Positions 24,188 to 35,942 of a stretch of DNA of 64,000 nt are shown piece after piece. Position 1 is the first letter of the stretch; each line of letters opens with the position of its first letter. The stretch comes from Abyssisolibacter fermentans (GTDB taxonomy: Bacteria > Bacillota > Clostridia > Tissierellales > MCWD3). The position numbers were made by a program, and so were the translations under genes. A model generated the notes under the pieces. The model was not told the DNA's origin, searched no databases, and was given only the letters and a program-made list of their open reading frames with translations. The DNA lies in the NCBI RefSeq assembly GCF_001559865.1, contig NZ_LOHE01000090.1, forward strand, positions 186,001 through 250,000, given 5' to 3'.

Positions 24188-27100
24188 TTAATTAAGTGTT
24201 ACATTAAATGTAGTATCAAAAGTATCTATACCATCATTAGCTGTTACAGTAATTATAGTTGTACCAGTTCCAACAGGTACAATTATTACTTCGCCATCAT
24301 TAACTATAGCAGTTGCTGTAGCAGGTGTGCCACTAACTACAGTGTAAGTTAAGTTGTCATCATCTGCATCCTCAAATACTCCTGCTAAATCAACAGTTAT
24401 ATTTCCATCAACAACGTTTGCTGTAATATCACTTATAACATTCGCTACTGCTGGCTTATGGTTGATAACATATACTACTGTATAAGTCTTAGTTGCTTTT
24501 TTATCTTCTGCTGTTACTACAACAGTTGCAGTACGTTCTGCTTCAGTACCTTCAACATCTGTTGCTTGTGTTATTGTTACATCGTCTGCATTTGCACAAG
24601 TTGCTGTTGCTGTTACAGTAGGTTCAGTAGTTGTACCTTCTGCTAATACTACAGTGTATGTTTCAGTATCTGCATCGAATCCAGTTACTAAAGTTGCGTC
24701 AACATTTAAAGCTTTTAATGTTGCATCTTTACTTTCTACTACAGTAACTGGTAATTCTGAATCAAAAGTTGTAGCACCACTAGTAATTGTTACAATTACT
24801 GTGTATTCTCCAATTCCTAAACCTGCTTCTTTAATTGAACCCAATTTTATTGTTTTACCTTTTAATATTACTATATTTTCAGATGGACCTATTTTCGCAG
24901 ATGCTACTTCAACAGTACCATCAGCATTATTTACAATTGTATATGTTGCATCATCTTTGTTAATGCTAACATTCGCATCTGAATCGTTAGTAAATTTAAC
25001 ATCTACGTCTAACTCTTCTCCATGTACAAGAGTTACTTCTGTTACAGCCTTAGTACCATCAATATAAGTTATTGTACCCTCTCCATCCTCTGGTGTAGGA
25101 GGTGCACTATTAGTTTTTACAGCATATTGTAAATATCTATCACTCTTGTCGTCAGTTTCACCTGCGAAATAAGGGATTAAATTATCTCCTACTTCTAAAT
25201 CGCTAATATCTATTTCATCCATATCTTTATCATAGATAACTGCGTCGTTTGCAAATTCATAAACCTTAGCATCAGGAGTAGTAGTATCTTCTACAGTTTT
25301 CTTAGAAGTACTAATTTTTGAAATTTCAAAAGTAGTACCTGCTGTTGCTTCATCCCAATCAACTATTAGTTCAGTTTCTTGATCTACATGAATAGTTACA
25401 AGTGCATCTTCAGCAACTTTATCATTGTCTATTAATTTTTCTAAATCGCTAAACTCATCAGCATCTGTTGTAAATGCTTTAGACTCACCATTTATATCTA
25501 TTTCAACATCCCACTCGTCATCACCTGCATTGTAGTCTAAATCAGTAATCATACCAGTGTATTCATCAGTCTCATTAGCGTCTCTAGAAGTTTCTCTAAT
25601 TACTATTACAACTGCATCTCCATCAACTGCAATAATGTCAGCATCTTTAACTTCATCAAAATCATCTTTAACTTCTCCCCAAGTTGAAACTTCGATATCA
25701 TCAACATCGTCAGAAGTTTTGTATTCTTCTATATCAAATACTACTGCGTTACTTACTAATTTTATACCATCTACATATTTTTTATCTGTTTTAAAATTAG
25801 CTGATGGCTTATCAATTTTTGAAAATTCTAAAGTATCTAATTCAGCATCTTCATCTACTGTTACTTTTACAATATCTTTGTTGTCTATATCTCCACCACC
25901 AGATATATTTTCTACAATATCTGTAAAATCAGCTTCAAGTATATCATAATCAGCTTCGTTTCCATCTTCTTTTATAATGTCAACTGGCCATGTTTTACCA
26001 TCTCTAGGCGTAAAGAATTCTGAATCCTTTGTTACCATAGCATAGAATGAAGATGTATCTTCTTCTCCTAAATCTCCAGCAACGAATACTACATCACCAG
26101 CAGGATTGAAGAATATTTCAACGTCGCCTTCATCTTGCATAGTTTCTAAATCATCTTCAGTTATTGAATCTAACTCATCATCTTTGTTTACGAATTTAGT
26201 ATAAGCACCAAAAGCATATTCGTCTCCATCCATTTTGAAAGAATCATCATATACTTTACCAAGTTCTCCACTTGTAGAGTCATTGTAAACTACAGCATAC
26301 TCATCACCTTTGTTATAGAACACGATGTCGCCATCTTCTATATCTTCGAATGATATTGTGTTACCTTCTTTGTCAATTATTGTGTAATCTTCAAATTTAA
26401 CTTCGTCACCATAGCTATAAACTATTTCTTTGCTTTCGTTAGTATTTTCAACTACGAAAGGTTTTAAAGTGTGACCATCAAAGAATATTATTTCATCATC
26501 ATCATTTAAAACAACTTTTGCATAGTCAACATCATAGTCAACTTTGTCTGTTCCAACTTTTGTTTGTTTTTCACCATCGATGTAAACAACAGCGTCTTTA
26601 TTGATTTCAAATGTATCATCTGTATTTATTAATTCTACATCATCATCGTCTTTTGCAGCAGCATCATAGATAACATCATCATTGATAGTGTAAGTTAAAA
26701 CATCATCACCATCGCACCAAGCTGTGATTTCTAGACCGAAAGTAGCTTCAAAATCAAAACCTTCTTCAACTGTTAATTTGTCTCCATCAACAACGATTTC
26801 CATATCATCTTCATCGAAGCTTGATACAACACCAGTAACTTTGTCTGTTCCTAATTTAGATAATAACTTTGGTTCATCTTTCTTGTTTTGATAGTTACCA
26901 TCTTCATCTTTTTCAACTAAGTTACAATCTAAAGTGTTGTTTAAAAGTACAAATACGTTACCTCTAATAGCATCGCCATCAACTATAGCTACATCATCAG
27001 TGATGTCTAGTTCATTAGCTTTTACTATATAGTTGTAAGGCCATTTTCCTGATAAACCTTCATCATCATAACCTAATGCTCTTACTAAGATTGTAAGTGC

Positions 27101-27487
27101 TTGAGCGTAAGTTATTTCGTCTCCTAAACCAAATGTTCCATCTCCATAACCTTTGATTAAACCTTTTGCAGAAGCTATGTTAATGTATCCATTTGCCCAA
27201 TTAGTAGCAGGTACGTCTACGAATAAACTATCTTCTTTAGCATAGTCTACAAGATCTCCCATACCTAATGTAATAACCATAAGTTTTGCAAATTGCTCTC
27301 TTGTTATTGAGTCTTCTGGTCTGATAGTTCCATCAGTGAACCCATCAACAACTCCTAATGCCATTAATCTCTCAACAGCATCTTCATAATCTGTACCAAC
27401 TACGTCACTTGGTGTTGCAGCAAAAGCCATGCTGAAAGTTCCTAATACAAGTGCGAAAGCAAGTACTAATGATAATACTTTCTTCAT
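24188..27487 (-). CDS. Major S-layer protein candidate (SLH domains, acidic, 1099 residues)
   Basis: Signal peptide (1-24, FSMAFAA), then SLH domains (about 25-85, 88-150, and a weaker third to about 185) that bind cell-wall polymer. A very acidic body of about 620 residues with D/V/T-rich beta strands follows. The C-terminal third consists of beta-sandwich modules: a cadherin-like b1 module (KDATLKALNVDATLVTGFDA...) and a dystroglycan/cadherin-type module at the end (HKPAVANVISDITANVVDG...). Few basic residues and near-absence of cysteine fit an S-layer protein. It has a consensus promoter, a roughly 130-nt structured leader and its own terminator, as expected for a very highly expressed monocistron. 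Confidence 0.85.
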   Translation of the reverse strand: MKKVLSLVLAFALVLGTFSMAFAATPSDVVGTDYEDAVERLMALGVVDGFTDGTIRPEDSITREQFAKLMVITLGMGDLVDYAKEDSLFVDVPATNWANGYINIASAKGLIKGYGDGTFGLGDEITYAQALTILVRALGYDDEGLSGKWPYNYIVKANELDITDDVAIVDGDAIRGNVFVLLNNTLDCNLVEKDEDGNYQNKKDEPKLLSKLGTDKVTGVVSSFDEDDMEIVVDGDKLTVEEGFDFEATFGLEITAWCDGDDVLTYTINDDVIYDAAAKDDDDVELINTDDTFEINKDAVVYIDGEKQTKVGTDKVDYDVDYAKVVLNDDDEIIFFDGHTLKPFVVENTNESKEIVYSYGDEVKFEDYTIIDKEGNTISFEDIEDGDIVFYNKGDEYAVVYNDSTSGELGKVYDDSFKMDGDEYAFGAYTKFVNKDDELDSITEDDLETMQDEGDVEIFFNPAGDVVFVAGDLGEEDTSSFYAMVTKDSEFFTPRDGKTWPVDIIKEDGNEADYDILEADFTDIVENISGGGDIDNKDIVKVTVDEDAELDTLEFSKIDKPSANFKTDKKYVDGIKLVSNAVVFDIEEYKTSDDVDDIEVSTWGEVKDDFDEVKDADIIAVDGDAVVIVIRETSRDANETDEYTGMITDLDYNAGDDEWDVEIDINGESKAFTTDADEFSDLEKLIDNDKVAEDALVTIHVDQETELIVDWDEATAGTTFEISKISTSKKTVEDTTTPDAKVYEFANDAVIYDKDMDEIDISDLEVGDNLIPYFAGETDDKSDRYLQYAVKTNSAPPTPEDGEGTITYIDGTKAVTEVTLVHGEELDVDVKFTNDSDANVSINKDDATYTIVNNADGTVEVASAKIGPSENIVILKGKTIKLGSIKEAGLGIGEYTVIVTITSGATTFDSELPVTVVESKDATLKALNVDATLVTGFDADTETYTVVLAEGTTTEPTVTATATCANADDVTITQATDVEGTEAERTATVVVTAEDKKATKTYTVVYVINHKPAVANVISDITANVVDGNITVDLAGVFEDADDDNLTYTVVSGTPATATAIVNDGEVIIVPVGTGTTIITVTANDGIDTFDTTFNVTLN

Positions 27488-27625
27488 TTAGAAATCTCCT
27501 CCTTATAATTGTATTCATTTTTTTGAAAGAGTTAGCTTTATGTAGCTAAACTGTAACTCCCTCATAACCAGCTTAGCATTTCAAGCTACGAATGTAAAAT
27601 AGTACAATCTCACATTCTACACTTA

Positions 27626-27654
27626 ATTATAGCATCATGTTTTTTAACAGTCAA
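27626..27654 (-). promoter_or_regulatory. Consensus sigma-A promoter of the S-layer gene with long leader
   Basis: Minus strand TTGACT (27654-27649), 17-bp spacer, TATAAT (27631-27626). Transcription would start near 27620, leaving a leader of about 130 nt before GGAGGAG and the ATG at 27487. The leader contains self-complementary arms (GTAGCT...AGCTAC, AGTTA...TAACT) that could stabilise the message, as described for other S-layer transcripts. Confidence 0.75.
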
Positions 27655-27769
27655 TAATGTAGCAATCCTTGTAATGCAAATGTAATATTAATTGCTCATT
27701 AATAACTGCTTCTATTAAATTATATACTACTAACTGAATTTAATCCATTACAAATCCATTACAGATGGT

Positions 27770-29389
<1,620 letters not shown>

Positions 29390-29407
29390 CTATTTATTTA
29401 ATAACCC

Positions 29408-29619
29408 AGATTATTCATAGAAAATTATGAACAGTGAACCCAAATCTTGATTTGGTGTGAGTCGCTTATTCCTATGAAGGAACTGAATAGGAGCTTCATT
29501 AATAAAGTTCCTTCCGCTTATAAGAATTATACTAAATTCTCGACGTACCAACTAGGTATGCCTTCCAATTCACTACACGCCTTCTAAATCAAATTTATTC
29601 TACATTATATAAATAATCA
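29408..29619. mobile_element. Type-2 palindromic element (uninterrupted copy)
   Basis: About 212 bp. It begins AGATTATTCATAGAAAATTA and ends with the approximate inverse (ATATAAATAATCAAAG). It contains, in reverse orientation, a two-hairpin core (29431-29495; CCAAATC/GATTTGG inner stem) and a conserved motif CTCGACGTACCAACTAGGTAT. The same element, interrupted and rearranged, lies at 59089-59548. No open reading frame. Target duplication is not clear. Confidence 0.65.
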
Positions 29620-29880
29620 AAGTTTTTAATAATCATTACATTATATACGTTAGTCATTTTGGCTTTTTTTAATACGTTGTTTTGATTTTAGTTCTCTTCT
29701 TAACTTTAATAGACTATATAAAAATTTCTTAATTGTCAATGGATATTTTGTGTGTTTATATGGTATTTTATTCCTGTTGGTGAGATGTTGAAATATTAAA
29801 GGTTGTTTTTAATGCATGGTTTTGATTGTTTCATTAAAAATAACTACTTTTAAGTTATATACTTAATCTTTCAATAGGAA

Positions 29881-29948
29881 ACTCCTACTCAGTTCCTTCC
29901 TAGGAGTAAGCGGCTCACATAAAATCACAGATTTTAGTTCCCTGCTTA
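29881..29948 (+). repeat. Two-hairpin core, solitary copy
   Basis: ACTCCT...AGGAGT hairpin followed by TAAGC...AAAATC/GATTTT...GCTTA hairpin with the conserved GTTCCTAGGAGTAAG and CTGCTTA motifs. It stands in an otherwise gene-free stretch (29620-30487) in which I see nothing else except isolated TTATCCACA at 30044. Confidence 0.7.
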
Positions 29949-30136
29949 AAAGTCAATGGTTATTTTATGTGTTAGCAGTGATATTTAATTCTCCATGATG
30001 TGTTGTTATTTTAATCCACAATTTGCTGTCTACTATCTATTTGTTATCCACATTTATTTACTTTATCAACAATGCTGTATACTAGTTAATTTTCTGTTAA
30101 AATTCTTTGAAAATATGATATAGTCATGCTTTGTAG

Positions 30137-30345
30137 GTCATATAGCTCGCTACTCACTACGTTCCTATGAGTAAGTGATTCACTCAAAATCTTAGATTTT
30201 GGTTCTCTACTTAAAAGCATTGAAGAAACAAGTTCTTAAAGTCGCTCTCCGAAGAAACATTAGAGAGACCCTAGTTACATATTGGTTATACTCTTTTTCA
30301 GCTATATTTAGAGTCAAATTTAAAACATTCATATTTGTAACTTAA
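30137..30345. mobile_element. MITE-A copy 3, left part missing
   Basis: Contains the core (30149-30213) and the right arm (GATGAAGAAACAAGTTCTTAAAGTC, AGAAACATTAGAGAGACCCTAG, then a diverged right end near ATTTGTAACTTAA). The left arm before the core is not recognisable. An older, truncated copy. Confidence 0.65.
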
Positions 30346-30487
30346 AAATAATAACTACTCAAACCTAAAATAATTACTACAACAACTATTTCAAACAATA
30401 AATTCACTATAGCTCAATTTGAGGTTTCTTTGTAAGAAGTAATTTTTCCAACTTATATAATCAATAAAATTTCTTTTCCTATTATAT

Positions 30488-30540
30488 ATAAAAGCTGTCT
30501 TACCATAGAATTGCTTCTACTTTAAGACAGCCTTTTTTAT
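30488..30540 (-). terminator. Terminator of the S41 peptidase gene
   Basis: On the minus strand GCTGTCTTA pairs with TAAGACAGC and TTTTATATATAA follows. It begins six bases past the stop codon; A-rich and T-rich flanks suggest it may work in both directions. Confidence 0.8.
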
Positions 30541-30545
30541 TTATT

Positions 30546-31961
30546 CTATTTGTTTTCGAGTATTTCTATTGCTTTGTTTAACTGTTTGTCCATTGCATCA
30601 CTGTTTACGTACTCTATTAATGCTTCTACTAACATTGCTTGTGTATCGCTGTTTAATACTCCGTCTGTTGTCAAGTTGTTGTCATGTTGGAATTCTTTTA
30701 AGCATTGCTCTGTTCTTTTATCCAATACTCCATCTACGGTTTTTATGTCATAGCCCATGAAGTCTAGTATTTCTTCTGTTGCTAGTACTTCTAATGCTAC
30801 TGAACCTATTGAACATTTTTTCTTTCCATCTAATTTTTCTATTAATATTGTTTCTATTTCTTCGTCTAAGTAATCAAATATATCTTTTACTATTACATCT
30901 GGTGTAATACCTACCTTGTCAACTTTGTTGTTATTTGGTGTAAAGTATTCTGCTTTTGTTATTTTAAAGCCTGCTTCGTTTACTAATGGTATAACTTCTT
31001 GAACTGATCCTTTTCCATAGGTTGTTGTTCCTACTATTTTTCCTGCTCTTGTATCTTGTATTGCTCCTGCGAATATTTCTGAAGCACTTGCACTACCGCC
31101 ATTTACTAAGACTACTAATTCGTATTTTTTATTTTCTAACTCTGAATATTTCGTTTCTACCGTTCCATCTGCATTTTTGATGTGAACTATTGGTCCTTTT
31201 GGAACGAAGTTTTGTAAAACCATTGATACTTGGTTTAAGTATCCTCCACCGTTATTTCTTAAATCTATTATAAGTTTCTTTATTTTTTTATCATCAAATT
31301 CTTTTAGTACCTTATTCATTTCTTTGTTTGTGTTTGAATTGAATCTCTTCAATTTAATATAGCCTATATCGTCTCTTATTATTTTTGTGGTTATAGGGTT
31401 CTCTTTTATTAATGTTCTTTCCAATTCATAGTTTTGGATTGATTCTTGTTTTTCTCTTATTACACCTATTTTTACTTTTGTTCCTACTTTCCCTTTTATA
31501 AGGTCCACTGCATCATATAAGGTATAATCTACTATATTTACATCATCTACTGTTACTATCTTGTCTTTTGCTCTTATTCCAGCTTTGGCACTAGGTCCTC
31601 CATCTATTGTGTTCATTACTGTTAAATAACCGTCTTTTACTGTTACTGTTACTCCTATACCTCCAAAGTTACCTGAGGTATCTTGTGTAAGCTTTCTAAA
31701 TTCTTCTGGTGTATAAAAATTGCTGTGTTCGTCTAATTGCTCAAAGACTCCTTTGTACGCTCCTTCTAAAAGCGTATTTGTATCTATTTCATCTACATAG
31801 TTTGCTTCTACATAATTTATAAGCTTACCTAAAAATACTAAACCATTTTCTAAATCATCATTTTTCTCTCTGGCTATCACTGAACCTGAGGTTAACACTA
31901 TTACTAATGCCAAAACTACTACTAATCCAATTATTTTGCCCGTTCTTTTATTTTTTATCAT
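30546..31961 (-). CDS. S41-family carboxy-terminal processing peptidase
   Basis: 471 residues from the ATG at 31961, chosen because GGAGGGAGAG lies just upstream; an ATG twelve codons earlier has no ribosome binding site. N-terminal membrane anchor (about 8-28), PDZ domain (FGGIGVTVTVKDGYLTV...), S41 protease domain with catalytic serine in GGSASASEIFAGA and lysine in TYGKGSVQ, and a C-terminal peptidoglycan-binding helix bundle (VDGVLDKRTEQCLKEFQ). It acts outside the membrane, trimming proteins from their C-termini; CtpB-like members work in sporulation signalling. It lies downstream of the MacAB-type genes after a structured gap. Confidence 0.95.
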   Translation of the reverse strand: MIKNKRTGKIIGLVVVLALVIVLTSGSVIAREKNDDLENGLVFLGKLINYVEANYVDEIDTNTLLEGAYKGVFEQLDEHSNFYTPEEFRKLTQDTSGNFGGIGVTVTVKDGYLTVMNTIDGGPSAKAGIRAKDKIVTVDDVNIVDYTLYDAVDLIKGKVGTKVKIGVIREKQESIQNYELERTLIKENPITTKIIRDDIGYIKLKRFNSNTNKEMNKVLKEFDDKKIKKLIIDLRNNGGGYLNQVSMVLQNFVPKGPIVHIKNADGTVETKYSELENKKYELVVLVNGGSASASEIFAGAIQDTRAGKIVGTTTYGKGSVQEVIPLVNEAGFKITKAEYFTPNNNKVDKVGITPDVIVKDIFDYLDEEIETILIEKLDGKKKCSIGSVALEVLATEEILDFMGYDIKTVDGVLDKRTEQCLKEFQHDNNLTTDGVLNSDTQAMLVEALIEYVNSDAMDKQLNKAIEILENK

Positions 31962-32007
31962 ATAGTCTCTCCCTCCTAGCATAGTTTTTTTATACATTCA
32001 AAGAGAA

Positions 32008-32124
32008 TGTCTCAAAATAACGAATTTCTTCGTTATTGAAATATCTCACGACTAATCACGTACAATTAAGTACGCTCTTATCCGTGAGAATTTCAATGCC
32101 TTGAACTTCATTCATTTTGAAACA
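32008..32124. repeat. Clover-like palindromic intergenic structure
   Basis: Outer arms ATGTCTCAAAAT (32008-32019) and ATTTTGAAACAT (32113-32124) enclose the perfect hairpin AATAACGAA/TTCGTTATT (32016-32037) and a second stem TCTCACG/CGTGAGA (32044-32089) with an inner GTAC-rich stem. It fills most of the gap between the permease gene and the S41 gene. Possibly a degenerate terminator or another small palindromic element. Confidence 0.55.
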
Positions 32125-32169
32125 TCCCTAAACGATCTCAAAATGCATTTCATAAAGCTGCTTTTATTT

Positions 32170-33519
32170 CTATTGTCTTCTCAATGCTTCTACAGGTGGA
32201 ACTGATGATGCTGATACTGCTGGATATACTCCAAATAGTAATCCACTACCAAGTGCAACTACTGTCGCTATCTTGATTGACTGTATACTTACTGCTGTAT
32301 TGAAACCATGACCATCAAATACATTCATGCCCCAAATTCCTGCTACTATACCTGTAATTGCACCTATGATACTTACAAATAATGCTTCTAGTAGGAATTG
32401 AATCAATAAGTCTGCTTTTTTTGCTCCTAATGCTCTTCTAACTCCTATTTCTTCTGTTCTTTCTGTTACTGCTACAAGCATGATATTCATTATACCTAAA
32501 CCACCAACTAATAACGATACTGCTGCTATACCTCCTAGTAACAGTGTCATAACTCTGTTTGCGTTATCTGCTTCTTCTACTAATTGGTTTAAGTTTGTTA
32601 TTGTTATTACATCTTCACCAGCTCCAGGCAGTTCTTGTTTTTTTGGTTTTTCTCTTGGTGGTATTGGCTTGCTGCTTCCATCATCCTCTATTGCTACGCC
32701 GCCTTCACTTTCTCCGCCTTCTCCACCTTCACCGCCTGTGTCTCTATGAACGGTTGGAGCATTTTGGTCTAAACCTAGCTTTCTCTTTATAATCCTTCCA
32801 AGCTGTACTACTGCTAAGTCAGCTTCATCTGCTGAACCTGCTTTTGCCCAAATCTCTTCTATGGTTCTTTTTTCTGCTATTTTTTGAGCTGATGTATATG
32901 GTATAACTACTTTGTTATCTACATCATTTGCGTTACCTGATCCTTTTTTGTCAAGTACGCCTATTATTCTATAACTATTTCCATTTAAGGAGATACTACG
33001 TCCTACTGGACTTCTACCACCGTTTAGCTGAGTTCCTATATTGTATCCCAGTACTGCGACGGGAGACCGCTGCAAAACATGCCACTTGGTAAAAAAGTGT
33101 CCGGTTAGTAATTCATGATCTCTTATATCAGGATACTGTTCGTTTACTCCTATTAGCTTCATACTCCCTCTAGCACGTTTCCATTTCATGTTGGCTTTTG
33201 TGTTAATTACAGGTGTTGCCAAATCCATTCCCTGTACTCTATCTACTAGATCAGCTATTTCCTCAGGTTTAAATTCTAATGTTGGTTCATGAACATTAAT
33301 AGATATAACATTCGCACCTAAGCTTTTAAACTGCTCTACTACTGCAAGTCTAGCTCCTTCACCTATACCCATCAAGCATACTACTGATGCAACCCCTATT
33401 GCTACTCCTAGTATTGTAAGTGCAGATCTTAATGGATTTGATAGTATACCATGAGCCGCCATTCTAGCAGTAAACCACCATCTAGCTAAGAAGGAATGTA
33501 TACTCTTTTTTTGAGCCAT
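32170..33519 (-). CDS. MacB-type ABC transporter permease (FtsX/MacB fold)
   Basis: 449 residues. First membrane helix near residues 25-50 (NPLRSALTILGVAIGVASVV), a MacB periplasmic-core-like domain (about 60-300) with a low-complexity Gly/Glu/Ser insertion (GGEGGEGGESEGG, about 270), then three C-terminal membrane helices with the FtsX pattern (EEIGVRRALGAKKADLLIQFLLEA). It works with the ATPase and adaptor encoded upstream to export peptides, lipopeptides or antibiotics. It is the last of the three genes, 17 bp after the adaptor. Confidence 0.93.
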   Translation of the reverse strand: MAQKKSIHSFLARWWFTARMAAHGILSNPLRSALTILGVAIGVASVVCLMGIGEGARLAVVEQFKSLGANVISINVHEPTLEFKPEEIADLVDRVQGMDLATPVINTKANMKWKRARGSMKLIGVNEQYPDIRDHELLTGHFFTKWHVLQRSPVAVLGYNIGTQLNGGRSPVGRSISLNGNSYRIIGVLDKKGSGNANDVDNKVVIPYTSAQKIAEKRTIEEIWAKAGSADEADLAVVQLGRIIKRKLGLDQNAPTVHRDTGGEGGEGGESEGGVAIEDDGSSKPIPPREKPKKQELPGAGEDVITITNLNQLVEEADNANRVMTLLLGGIAAVSLLVGGLGIMNIMLVAVTERTEEIGVRRALGAKKADLLIQFLLEALFVSIIGAITGIVAGIWGMNVFDGHGFNTAVSIQSIKIATVVALGSGLLFGVYPAVSASSVPPVEALRRQ

Positions 33520-33536
33520 AATAAATTCCCCCTAGA

Positions 33537-35237
33537 CTATTCATTTGATTCTGAATCGTCATTATTATCAGAACCATCATTGTTATCATCATTTTTATCT
33601 GGTAAAATAGGGTCTTTTGATTTAATATGCTGACTTGGAAGTAAGTCTGCACTACTTCCTGTTATAACCTTATCACCTTCTTTAAGTCCCTCTGTAACTT
33701 CTGCTTCTCTATCATTCATTAAACCTATTTTTACTTGTGTAAGTTTCGCTGATCCATCTTCTTGAAGAACTTCTACCATTGATTTGCCATCTTCTTCAAA
33801 TAAAGCTTCTAATGGTATCAATAATACGCCTTCTGCACTACCAGCATCTATAAATGCATTTGCTTGCATTCCCGGTTTAAGCTTTTCATTACCATATACT
33901 TCTATTGAAACTTCATAATTTGTAACACCGTTGTTATTATCTCCTCTTGTATTTACATGCATTACTTTACCTTCAAATACTTCTCCTGGCATTGCATCGA
34001 CTGTTACTTCTACTGGAGCGTCTTGTTTTACGTTTAGTATGTCTATATCGTCTACTTGTGTCCACATCATCATTCTACCTGTGTCAAATATAGAGCCTAT
34101 CCATCCTCCAGCTCTAGCTGATTCGCCCTCTTCTGCTTCCAAGTATCCAATCATACCATCCATAGAAGCTTTTACGTCCAAATTATCAAACTTACTGTTT
34201 AAATCATTTATTTGTCTTTTTAATTCAAATATTTCGTCTAATTTATCTTGAATTGATTTCTGCATGTCTGCTCCAGCCATTGAAACTATATTGTCACCTT
34301 TTTTTATGATATCCATGTTGTGAACGAATACTTGTGTTACAATACCTTCTGCTCTATTTAGAACTCTCTTTTCTTCTCCAAAACCTTCTACATTTCCTTG
34401 ATTAGTGAAAAATAATACCGTGTCTTTGTTTACTTCATCTCTTACACCTACTTGAACTTGCATGTTTGGTTGAATAAGTCCTGGATTATCTCCTTCTATT
34501 GTCATCCAATGAACGAAGCCTTTTGCTGTACCATTGTTATCTACATCAGGTACTGCGTTTTTGTTGATTTCTTTAACTATTGCTTTGTATGTACCTTCGA
34601 AGTTTGCAAATTTAAGCTCTACCTCTGAACCTGCTTTAACTAATTTGTATTCTACAGGTGATACTTTTGCTCTTACTATAAATTTTGAATCGTCTACTAT
34701 TCTACTTACAACGTGTCCAAGCTTTAATTCGTCTCCTTCTTCTGCATCAAGGTTTATTACTCTACCATCTATTGGTGATTTTATTGTTATACCTTTTGAA
34801 GGATTGATATCATCAACCTCATCTATAGATACGCCTGTCATATCTGCTAATTGTTCTCTTTTTGATTTTAGTCTATCTTTTGCTTCTTTTATCTTTGAAT
34901 CTAAATCTGGTGAACTTAGTCTAACTAATAATTGATCTTTTTTAACACTATCTCCATCTTCTACAAATACTTTCTCTATAACATAGTTAATTTGTGTTCC
35001 TGAGTATCTGTCTCCAGGGATTTTTATTCCACCACCATGTGTTTCATTAACCCTTCCTGAAGTATCTACCCCTACTGAAATATTTCCTTTTACAACATCC
35101 TGTGTTGAATATATTGGTCCTTGAGCCTCTGCTACGTCATTATTTGGTACTAATTCGTTGTATGCATAAAACCCTCCGAAAATAACTACTGCTAATATTA
35201 AAATTATCATTAATACACGTTGAAACATTTTCAACAC
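33537..35237 (-). CDS. MacA-like adaptor of the ABC exporter
   Basis: 566 residues, longer than usual for an adaptor. N-terminal membrane anchor (about 8-26), lipoyl halves (FVEDGDSVKKDQLLVRL; IKSPIDGRVINLDAEEGDE), helical hairpin, a beta-barrel domain, then a second lipoyl/hairpin set (VFVHNMDIIKKGDNIVSM, KASMDGMIGYLEAEEGE). There is thus an internal duplication of the carrier region. The C-terminal membrane-proximal domain precedes an Asp/Asn-rich tail (DKNDDNNDGSDNNDD). Sits between the ATPase and permease genes with 3- and 17-bp gaps. Confidence 0.9.
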   Translation of the reverse strand: MLKMFQRVLMIILILAVVIFGGFYAYNELVPNNDVAEAQGPIYSTQDVVKGNISVGVDTSGRVNETHGGGIKIPGDRYSGTQINYVIEKVFVEDGDSVKKDQLLVRLSSPDLDSKIKEAKDRLKSKREQLADMTGVSIDEVDDINPSKGITIKSPIDGRVINLDAEEGDELKLGHVVSRIVDDSKFIVRAKVSPVEYKLVKAGSEVELKFANFEGTYKAIVKEINKNAVPDVDNNGTAKGFVHWMTIEGDNPGLIQPNMQVQVGVRDEVNKDTVLFFTNQGNVEGFGEEKRVLNRAEGIVTQVFVHNMDIIKKGDNIVSMAGADMQKSIQDKLDEIFELKRQINDLNSKFDNLDVKASMDGMIGYLEAEEGESARAGGWIGSIFDTGRMMMWTQVDDIDILNVKQDAPVEVTVDAMPGEVFEGKVMHVNTRGDNNNGVTNYEVSIEVYGNEKLKPGMQANAFIDAGSAEGVLLIPLEALFEEDGKSMVEVLQEDGSAKLTQVKIGLMNDREAEVTEGLKEGDKVITGSSADLLPSQHIKSKDPILPDKNDDNNDGSDNNDDSESNE

Positions 35238-35240
35238 CTC

Positions 35241-35942
35241 CTATTTCGACTTTTGTGTTACTTCTTCAATATTTTCTACTAACCCATCTCTAAGATGGTA
35301 TATTTTGTGTCCATAAAGAGCTATTTCTCTTTCATGTGTTACTTGGACAATTGTTATGCCTGTATTCTCGTTTAGTTCTGTAAATATATCCATTATTTTT
35401 TTACCTGATGCTGTATCTAATGCTCCTGTTGGTTCGTCAGCCAATATTAATGCAGGTTTACTAGCTAAGGCTCTGGCTATAGCAACTCTCTGCTGCTGAC
35501 CCCCTGAAAGCTGTGAAGGCAAGTGATTCATTCTATCTTCTAGTCCTACTGCTTTTAATGCCTCTTTTGCTCTTACTTTTCTTTCTTTTCCGTATATCCC
35601 TTGATAAATCAGGGGTAGTTCAACATTTTCTAAGGCATTAAGATTTGATAACAAATGGAACCTTTGAAATACAAAGCCAATAAATTGATTTCTGATTTCT
35701 GCTAGTTTTCCATCTCTCAATTTTTCTACATGTACTCCGTTAATCTTATATGTCCCTTTTGTTGGCAAATCTAAACAGCCAATTAGATTTAATATTGTAG
35801 ATTTACCTGAACCGGATGGACCCATTATTGAAACGAAATCTCCTTTGTCTATAGTTAAATCCACGCCCTTTAGAGCTTGAACTTTTATTTGTCCCGTATT
35901 ATAACTACGTGTTATCCCTTTTAGTTCTAAAATAGCTGTCAA
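35241..35942 (-). CDS. MacB/LolD-type ABC transporter ATPase
   Basis: 233 residues from TTG at 35942, which follows AAAGGAGGG; an upstream ATG lacks such a site. Walker A GPSGSGKST, Q-loop FVFQRF, signature LSGGQQQRVAIARALA, Walker B ALILADEPTGALD and H-loop VTHE are all present. First gene of the ATPase-adaptor-permease exporter operon. Bases 35979-36342 upstream hold no gene and are AT-rich. Confidence 0.95.
   Translation of the reverse strand: MTAILELKGITRSYNTGQIKVQALKGVDLTIDKGDFVSIMGPSGSGKSTILNLIGCLDLPTKGTYKINGVHVEKLRDGKLAEIRNQFIGFVFQRFHLLSNLNALENVELPLIYQGIYGKERKVRAKEALKAVGLEDRMNHLPSQLSGGQQQRVAIARALASKPALILADEPTGALDTASGKKIMDIFTELNENTGITIVQVTHEREIALYGHKIYHLRDGLVENIEEVTQKSK

Noticed and set aside
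24458-24646. Cysteine-rich open frame antisense to the S-layer gene
   Set aside because: Cys-rich composition arises from reading GTA/ACT-rich codons in antisense; no translation signals.
30011-30052. DnaA-box-like TTATCCACA and TTAATCCACA as a replication origin
   Set aside because: Only isolated boxes, no cluster, no dnaA/dnaN/parAB genes; similar TGTGGATAA occurs by chance in MITE-A.
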